Source: Stephanodiscus triporus (taxonomy: Eukaryota > Bacillariophyta > Thalassiosirophyceae > Thalassiosirales > Thalassiosiraceae). Taken from it: a DNA stretch of 23,052 nt. Shown piece by piece: positions 18,301 through 23,052 of the stretch (positions within the stretch are counted from its first letter, which is position 1; the number at the start of each line of letters is the position of its first letter). Where the stretch lies: positions 1 through 23,052 of the forward strand of contig JALLAZ010000168.1 in assembly GCA_036939755.1 (NCBI GenBank). The letters run 5' to 3'. Both the position numbers and the translations under genes were made by a program. The notes under the pieces were generated by a model, which saw only the letters and a list, made by a program, of their open reading frames with translations, had not been told where the DNA came from and made no database searches.

Positions 18301-21219
18301 ACGATCGTCCATCTGACTGCTGAGCTGCGCAAGCCTCTTGTTCACTCGCTCCCTCTTTTTCTGATCATCCTCTTCTACTTTGAGTCGCCTTTTCTCCAAA
18401 ACTGCAGCTTCCAGAAGTTTTCGTTTCATTTCCTGGAGGCAGTATGTACAACCACAGTTAGCTTCGCTCGGTGAAACTGGAACAAAAAAAGCAACAGACC
18501 AACTGAATATGGCACCAATGCAGAAGCAATCACGCTACTTACTCTTTCCTCTTCGACTTTCGCCTTGGCATCGCCATGCTTCGTTGCCTTGCGTGCCTTC
18601 TCTTGCTTCTTATGATGCTGCTTTTGGTGACGAATCTTGGCCTCGTGAACCCACGCCTGGTTGCCTCCCGAAGCCGACCGATGGGCATGGAAGACGTAAG
18701 AAGGAGCAAACTCCGTGCCCGGCAGTCCCTCCACCAGGCGCTCAATCTTGGGAATGAAAAATGAATTCCTATTTTCCATCATTCTTTGAAAGAGGAAACA
18801 CACGAACGGTGATCGTAAAATTGCACGTAAATGTCGAAAAAAAATCTTCGTCAAAGGCACTCACGTGGAAGGCGTGACAATCTTCCGCTTATTTCCGGTA
18901 TAAGGCATCTGCGCTCTCTCTTTCTTCATTGCGGCTGCCATCCAAGACTTTTCTATTGACGCCGAATCATCGCGACAAAGAAAAGGATTAGCCGCAAAGG
19001 GGGAAATGGTGGCAATTCGCACGTTGGCAAGAGTCAACGAAGCAGCCTTGGACCGCTTCTTGGCATATTCGAGCTTCTTCTGCATATCTGCAAGTTTTTC
19101 CCTCAGTTCTGCCTCCTCTGGAGAGATTTCTGCCTTCACTGTTTCCGTCTTTTCGGCATCCATCTGATCATTAGTGTCATCTGTGCCGTGACTCTTGCTG
19201 TCATCGCCATCTATGGTATTGATGTTGGGGTGGGGCACTTTCTCTTTCGCTCTGTCATCTCTACGCTTCTTGTTGGCTGCATCGAGCTTTTCTTTGACTT
19301 CGTTGAATCCCTCGTTTCGCGCAGCATGAAGTGTTTTTAATGCCGCTTCATACATGATCTCATCAATGAGACCCAGAGAGAGCAGTGTTCTCCCCCAAGC
19401 CTCGAGAGGAGATTTTGCCAGCAAAGAACGAACTGGTTTGCCATTCATTTCCGTCACGAGCCCGTCCCCTGTTTCGATAGGTGGGCAGCCTGAGAGATTT
19501 TTAGGGCAACAAGCCGTCAAGTGATTAACAATGATACGATGTAGAATGCAACAAACTCTGTCAACAAAAATCACCCAACTCACCTTGGTAGGCCACAACA
19601 ATGTCAGGGTCAGGAAAGACAGCAACCTCAGTAACCCCGTCATCATACTGTATCGTGATGTTGCAAATAGCATTTTTGACATTTTTTGCCTGCTTTTCTA
19701 TCGGCTTGACACTGGTAATCGACCCCCCGTACTTTTTGCACTTGTCGAAACGCACACTGACCCTCATGCCAACTTCGGGGAAGCCCAAGGGCTTGTTGCC
19801 CTTCTTCGACGACAAGGGAACCGCGATCGTGTCGACGTCTCCTCCCAGGTGTGCCGAGGCAATGTACGGGTCGAAGGGACACGAAGGCTCCAACACCTTG
19901 TCCTCGTCCACTCCCTCGCCCCACGTGACGCGAAAGACGGGACCGTCCCCCAGATTTTCGACGTTTTCCTTCTCGCTCGATATCTTATCGTCCACTAGCG
20001 CGGGCTCGAGGCCGTTCTCGGATTTTGCCCTCGTCGGTCCGTCCTTCTTCGCCTGTTCCTCCCGATACTCCCGCAGGCTGCTCCCGTCAAGAATGTCGCA
20101 TCGCATCTTGATAACGCGTCCGTGCACCGGGCTGAACTCGAACCGATCGCACGAGAATCCCACGGGGTATATCGAGAGCGGACTGGAGTACAGGGCGTCG
20201 AGGGGGGCGGCGTTGTACTCGGGCTTGATCCTGCCAAAGCTGCGGATGGTGTGCGAGTCGGCGACCGCGTGCGGAAGGCTTGTGACGGCCTCCTGAAGGG
20301 TCGTACGCGCCTCCCACGCGGCTGCGGCCTTCTCGGCGGAGATCTCCGGCATGCCGTGGAGGCCTGCGGACGGTGACGGCCTCTTGGCCCCCTTCTTTGG
20401 CGCGGGCTTCCTCGCGGCCGCCTGCTTCGACGAGGTCCCCTTCTTAGCGCTCCCCTTGCTGCTTTTGATGTTCGTCGCCACAGCCATGACGTCCTCGGAG
20501 TCGCTCCCAGCGACGATGGTGGCGATGCAGGCGTCTCCGTCGGAATCGTCGTCGTCGTCGGAGCCCGTGTCGCTGCCATTGTCGGCGGGGGAGGGAGCCT
20601 TGCGCTTCCTAGACGCGGCGGTCGCCTTGGATGGGGACTTCTTGACCGGGGCCTTGGCGGATGATTTCTTGGGGGCCGGGGCGCTCCTCTTGCGCGATGC
20701 CGCTTTGGGTTTCGACCCCCTCGTCGTCTTGCTAGCGAGGGGCTCGTCGTCGCTAGAATCGTCATTACCCATCTTCATGATGAGACGCAGTTCCTTCCCC
20801 CTGGGCGGTCCGGGATTCGGATTAATCACCTGAGCGGTGGCGATGGCATGATTATTGTTGCCGGGGCTTGGCCTGGGGTCTCGCTCATCATCGCTGCTGC
20901 TGGAGTCGCTGTCGCCGCCTCCCACGGGGGGACGGAATGTCTTGCCGCGAGGCTGGACGGGCGCTGCCACGGCGGCGGCCGGCTCTTCATCGCTGTCGTA
21001 CTCAGAGCCTTCGTCGTCCTCGCTGGCGACGTCTTCTTCTTCATCTTCATCTTCCTCTTCCTCTTCGCTCGACTGCTCATGAACACTTTGACTGTTGGAG
21101 GTATTCATGGTCATGCTCGGGCGGCCATAGCTGTTGTAGCCCACGGCCGGTACGTGGGGTGGGGCAACCCCCGCCCCGAAGGAGTCGGAGTCATAACTCT
21201 CGCTGTCGGAATAGTCCAT
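12322..21219 (-). CDS. Giant multi-domain chromatin reader (FYR, DDT, MBD, bromo, PHD, WSD, chromo barrel), 12 exons, about 2605 aa
   Basis: The exons are 21219-19584, 19489-18865, 18783-18543, 18432-17888, 17799-17639, 17549-15995, 15914-15112, 14939-14825, 14716-13867, 13787-13227, 13143-12937 and 12840-12322. Every junction keeps phase, giving 2606 codons. Domains in order, with approximate residues: acidic and Lys/Ser-rich region 1-300; FYRN at 335-390 (LSIYPVGF) and FYRC at 422-460 (GPVFRVTWGEG); Tudor-like 484-546 (ITIQYDDG); helical block 565-625; DDT from 947 (VEIVRIWDFLHSFSDVF); WHIM1-like 1016-1069 (SWREIARMVIIYDVL); acidic stretch; MBD/TAM 1450-1510 (GWQIRRI, NWYSPK); bromodomain from 1550 (FIYPVDPQLYPG, then YYETVMNP, conserved Asn in IINN); degenerate PHD 1680-1730 (GDWYCPRC); Tudor-like 1740-1795; Cys cluster near 2080 (CHYCGL); WSD motif near 2245 (PIGTDPFGRTYW); chromo barrel 2365-2433 (FLWDAVIVDV, NWSSRFDQWV); helical C-terminus. 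The inferred role is a nuclear adaptor of an ISWI- or SWR1-type remodeller. It could in reality be two adjacent genes, but unbroken phase argues for one. Confidence 0.85.
12841..12936 (-). other. Probable GC-AG intron (last intron of the chromatin gene)
   Basis: The donor reads CAG|GCAAGT at 12937/12936, the classic consensus of GC-AG introns, and the acceptor is CCCCAG ending at 12841. Phase 0 is kept on both sides. A weaker GT donor six bases upstream (GAG|GTGCAG) is also in phase and would remove two residues (Val-Gln). Confidence 0.65.
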
Positions 21220-21226
21220 GCCTTGC

Positions 21227-21577
21227 CTGCTAATTCAAGTCAATAATGTTGAAGTTGGAGAGAGCGGAAGAAAAATGAGCGGCGATGTGGGGGAGGTCGG
21301 TGACAATCCGAATTACGAACTGGATGTTCGGTACCAAAGTCAACGTCGGCATTGCTGACGATTTGAGGCAAGGGTCCCGCCCGCAACGGCTTCAAAGCAC
21401 AGTCTCGCTGAGCGTAGACCGCCAAGCATGAGCGCCGCCCCTCGCCGCCGCCGCCTCCGGGTGCATTGCAAACGGTGGCCACGGTAACTGGCAGGGGTTA
21501 CTCCCCAGCATGCCATTATAGCCATCATCTGCATAGCGAGTTGGAAGACCCGATCGTCATTTTCATTTGGCACTCAC
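21227..21577 (-). other. Predicted 5' UTR intron of the chromatin gene
   Basis: On the minus strand a strong donor, CAG|GTGAGTG, occurs at 21577. An acceptor, TTAGCAG, ends at 21227, seven bases before the start codon, after a pyrimidine-rich stretch. No in-frame extension of the protein is needed. The 351-nt size is larger than the coding introns, and transcript data are lacking. Confidence 0.45.
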
Positions 21578-21634
21578 CTGCGTACTACAACGTGACAATA
21601 TAAGGCGTCACTGTCACCTTTGTTCAGGGCGGCG

Positions 21635-21640
21635 CTTATA
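21635..21640 (-). promoter_or_regulatory. TATA-like element upstream of the chromatin gene
   Basis: TATAAG on the minus strand lies about 57 bases upstream of the predicted 5' UTR donor, so a transcript starting about 30 bases downstream would give a short first exon. This is a six-base match only. Confidence 0.25.
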
Positions 21641-22234
21641 AGTACTGGAATGGAGGCCTCTAACCGGCACTGTGTTGTTGATGAGTTGATAGTTGAGGAG
21701 ACAAGGGTGCGTTATGATCGTGCGCGTAGTTGGGACTTTACGTTTGATTGCCAAGATGCGAGTGGGCTGGCGGAAGAAAGTATTTCGCAACGGATGCCGC
21801 AAATAAAATTCCTCTCTTCTCTCTTCCTCCATGTCATCACCTGTTGATCACACATGTCGAGAGAGAGGGATAAGTAGTAGGAGTATCGTATTTACATACA
21901 AATGATCTCTAAAAGCAAGAGGACAAGAGAGAAAAAAGATTTGACGACCTCAAGAGAGAGAGAGACAAAAAAGAGAGCACACCTTATTTTTTACCTGCCT
22001 TACCGCACATATCTACTCTCTCCTTCGGGTGTTCGCCGAGAGTTTTTAGGAGAGAGAGTTGTTTGAGTGTGTAAATAATAGGAGTGTACGATATTATTAT
22101 ATTGTACGAGATTGTACGATAAGCTGTACAATACGTACGTACGATTATTTGTCCAAGGGATTCTGCCCGTCGAAAATTCTTGTTCAACATAACAGGCGAA
22201 GGTATGCGTGGGATCGAACCCTGCTGCAGGCACA

Positions 22235-22276
22235 CTGTGTGAGTTGCTGCGCCCCTTTTGTGGGCGACTCACACAG
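22235..22276. repeat. Long hairpin with GGGCG stem
   Basis: CTGTGTGAGT (22235-22244) pairs with ACTCACACAG (22267-22276), and after a 5-base bulge CGCCC (22250-22254) pairs with GGGCG (22262-22266) around a 7-base loop. That is 15 perfect pairs. Function is unknown. Confidence 0.6.
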
Positions 22277-22999
22277 CGATGCCTCATTTAATTTTTTGCC
22301 CCACCAATTGGGGGTCCCCCCCGTTCGGCTGCCCCGACCACCGACCAGTTAGTGTTAGGTTAGGTCAGTGAGCGTGTGCATTATCATTATGATTATGGCT
22401 TTCGCTTTTGGCTGCCCCGGCCCTGGCCAGCTCTGGTGTGTGTCTGGTTGCCCCGGCCACCAACCAGAACCAGCAGAAAGTTAGGGTGAATGGGGTGTTA
22501 CAACCCTCAACCATCACCAGCCATCAACCAGCAGTTAGAAGGGCGCACGTGGTAGGGGGTCCGGTGGGTCCTCTCCCGCCGAATAGTTTTTGCTCTGGCG
22601 GGAACGCGAAAGTACAAAAAAAATCCCCGCGCAAATAAGCGACCGACAACGGACTGATGGGGGGAGCGATTTCGGCCATGACCTTTTTCCCCCTCACCTC
22701 CTCCCCCCCTCCCCCTGGAACATATTGTATACATCCAAGATGGATGTGGGATGCAGCCTGAAGCCTCATGCAGCCTCACCAATGAGACCCTTGAGTTATT
22801 TGGGCTCAGCTATACCCCGATATTTTAGATTTTGGCCCCCAGCGGGAGGTATTTAACAGCTTAACCGCTATAAGGTTCTGGCGGGAACCAAAAACTATGC
22901 CGTCGTACTTTTCGAGTAGGTACGTGTCATGCCGCGTAGATTTTTACGTAGGAATTAGTACTAAAACACAAAACACAACAAAAAACACACATCCCCACC

Positions 23000-23052
23000 A
23001 TGGTGAGCTTCCGCCGCCTCCAGCGGCACGGATTTTACAGTTGGACCGGATC
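23000..23052 (+). CDS. 5' end of a gene cut by the window edge
   Basis: An ATG at 23000 has a strong context (CCACCATGG) after an A/C-rich leader of the type seen before other starts in this window. It opens a frame of 17 complete codons, beginning MVSFRRLQRHGFY, that runs off the right end. Too little is present to identify a family. The call rests on start context and leader composition only. Confidence 0.4.
   Translation, partial: MVSFRRLQRHGFYSWTG

Larger units (their letters stand above)
21620..22999. other. Repeat-rich intergenic region without a supported gene
   Basis: No open frame here has recognisable content or a good exon structure. Contents seen: GA-rich tract around 21947-21979; alternating GTAC/TACG motifs at 22085-22145; a B-box-like GGTTCGATCC on the minus strand at 22211-22220 beside a hairpin (22235-22276); degenerate copies of GCTGCCCCGGCC...GACCAG between 22327 and 22470; and two TCTGGCGGGAAC motifs (about 22592 and 22875), each beside an ATAGTTTTT-like block in opposite orientation. 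Confidence 0.5.

Noticed and set aside
19561..21219. The FYR-containing first exon as a separate single-exon gene of 552 codons
   Set aside because: The open frame runs through a strong GTGAGT donor and stops within the intron; splicing to 19489 keeps phase and continues into the conserved-looking exon 2.
21620..21847. Short plus-strand open frame of 75 codons
   Set aside because: It has no homology signal, it overlaps the predicted promoter of the chromatin gene, and its length is expected by chance.
22195..22290. Possible tRNA gene on the minus strand
   Set aside because: The B-box-like T loop is present but the T stem pairs only two bases, and no acceptor stem, D arm or anticodon arm can be folded.

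Overview
This is a nuclear eukaryotic window, most likely from a diatom. I infer this from short introns (about 80-195 nt) with strong GTGAGT/GTAAGT donors, genes that are tightly packed on both strands, long Ser/Asp low-complexity tracts built from TCG/GAC codons, a helicase-associated (HA) repeat protein of the kind abundant in diatoms, and a decayed Ty1/copia pol. The species cannot be told from the sequence alone. There are no bacterial operons, rRNA genes or CRISPR arrays.

Layout. 1-1640: a decayed copia-type retroelement that keeps integrase and RNase H pieces in several frames but has lost the reverse transcriptase. 1755-2285: a foldback/MITE-like palindromic element with a 122-bp internal duplication and one ambiguous base. 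2492-3520 (+): a Ser-rich putative two-pass membrane protein of unknown function. 3684-6738 (-): a seven-exon M14 zinc carboxypeptidase with a type II membrane anchor. 7404-9180 (+): a three-exon TPR-like protein, divergent from the carboxypeptidase. 9516-11293 (-): a two-exon protein with three HA domains. 11294-12321: intergenic, holding an 11-bp periodic TAAGGGTT array with an inverted partner. 12322-21219 (-): a twelve-exon gene for a chromatin regulator of about 2605 residues. 21620-22999: repeat-rich intergenic DNA. 23000-23052 (+): the start of another gene, cut by the window edge.

The main object is the chromatin gene. All eleven coding introns keep the reading frame, so FYRN/FYRC, a Tudor-like fold, DDT, a WHIM1-like segment, MBD/TAM, bromodomain, a degenerate PHD, a second Tudor-like segment, a Cys cluster, a WSD motif and a chromo barrel appear to sit on one polypeptide. 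Known relatives of parts of this set (animal BAZ proteins, plant MBD9 and PTM) are ISWI- or SWR1-linked adaptors, so the inferred role is a histone and DNA mark reader that targets a remodeller.

The genes do not form an obvious pathway. Exon models were built by hand from splice sites and phase, without transcript data.
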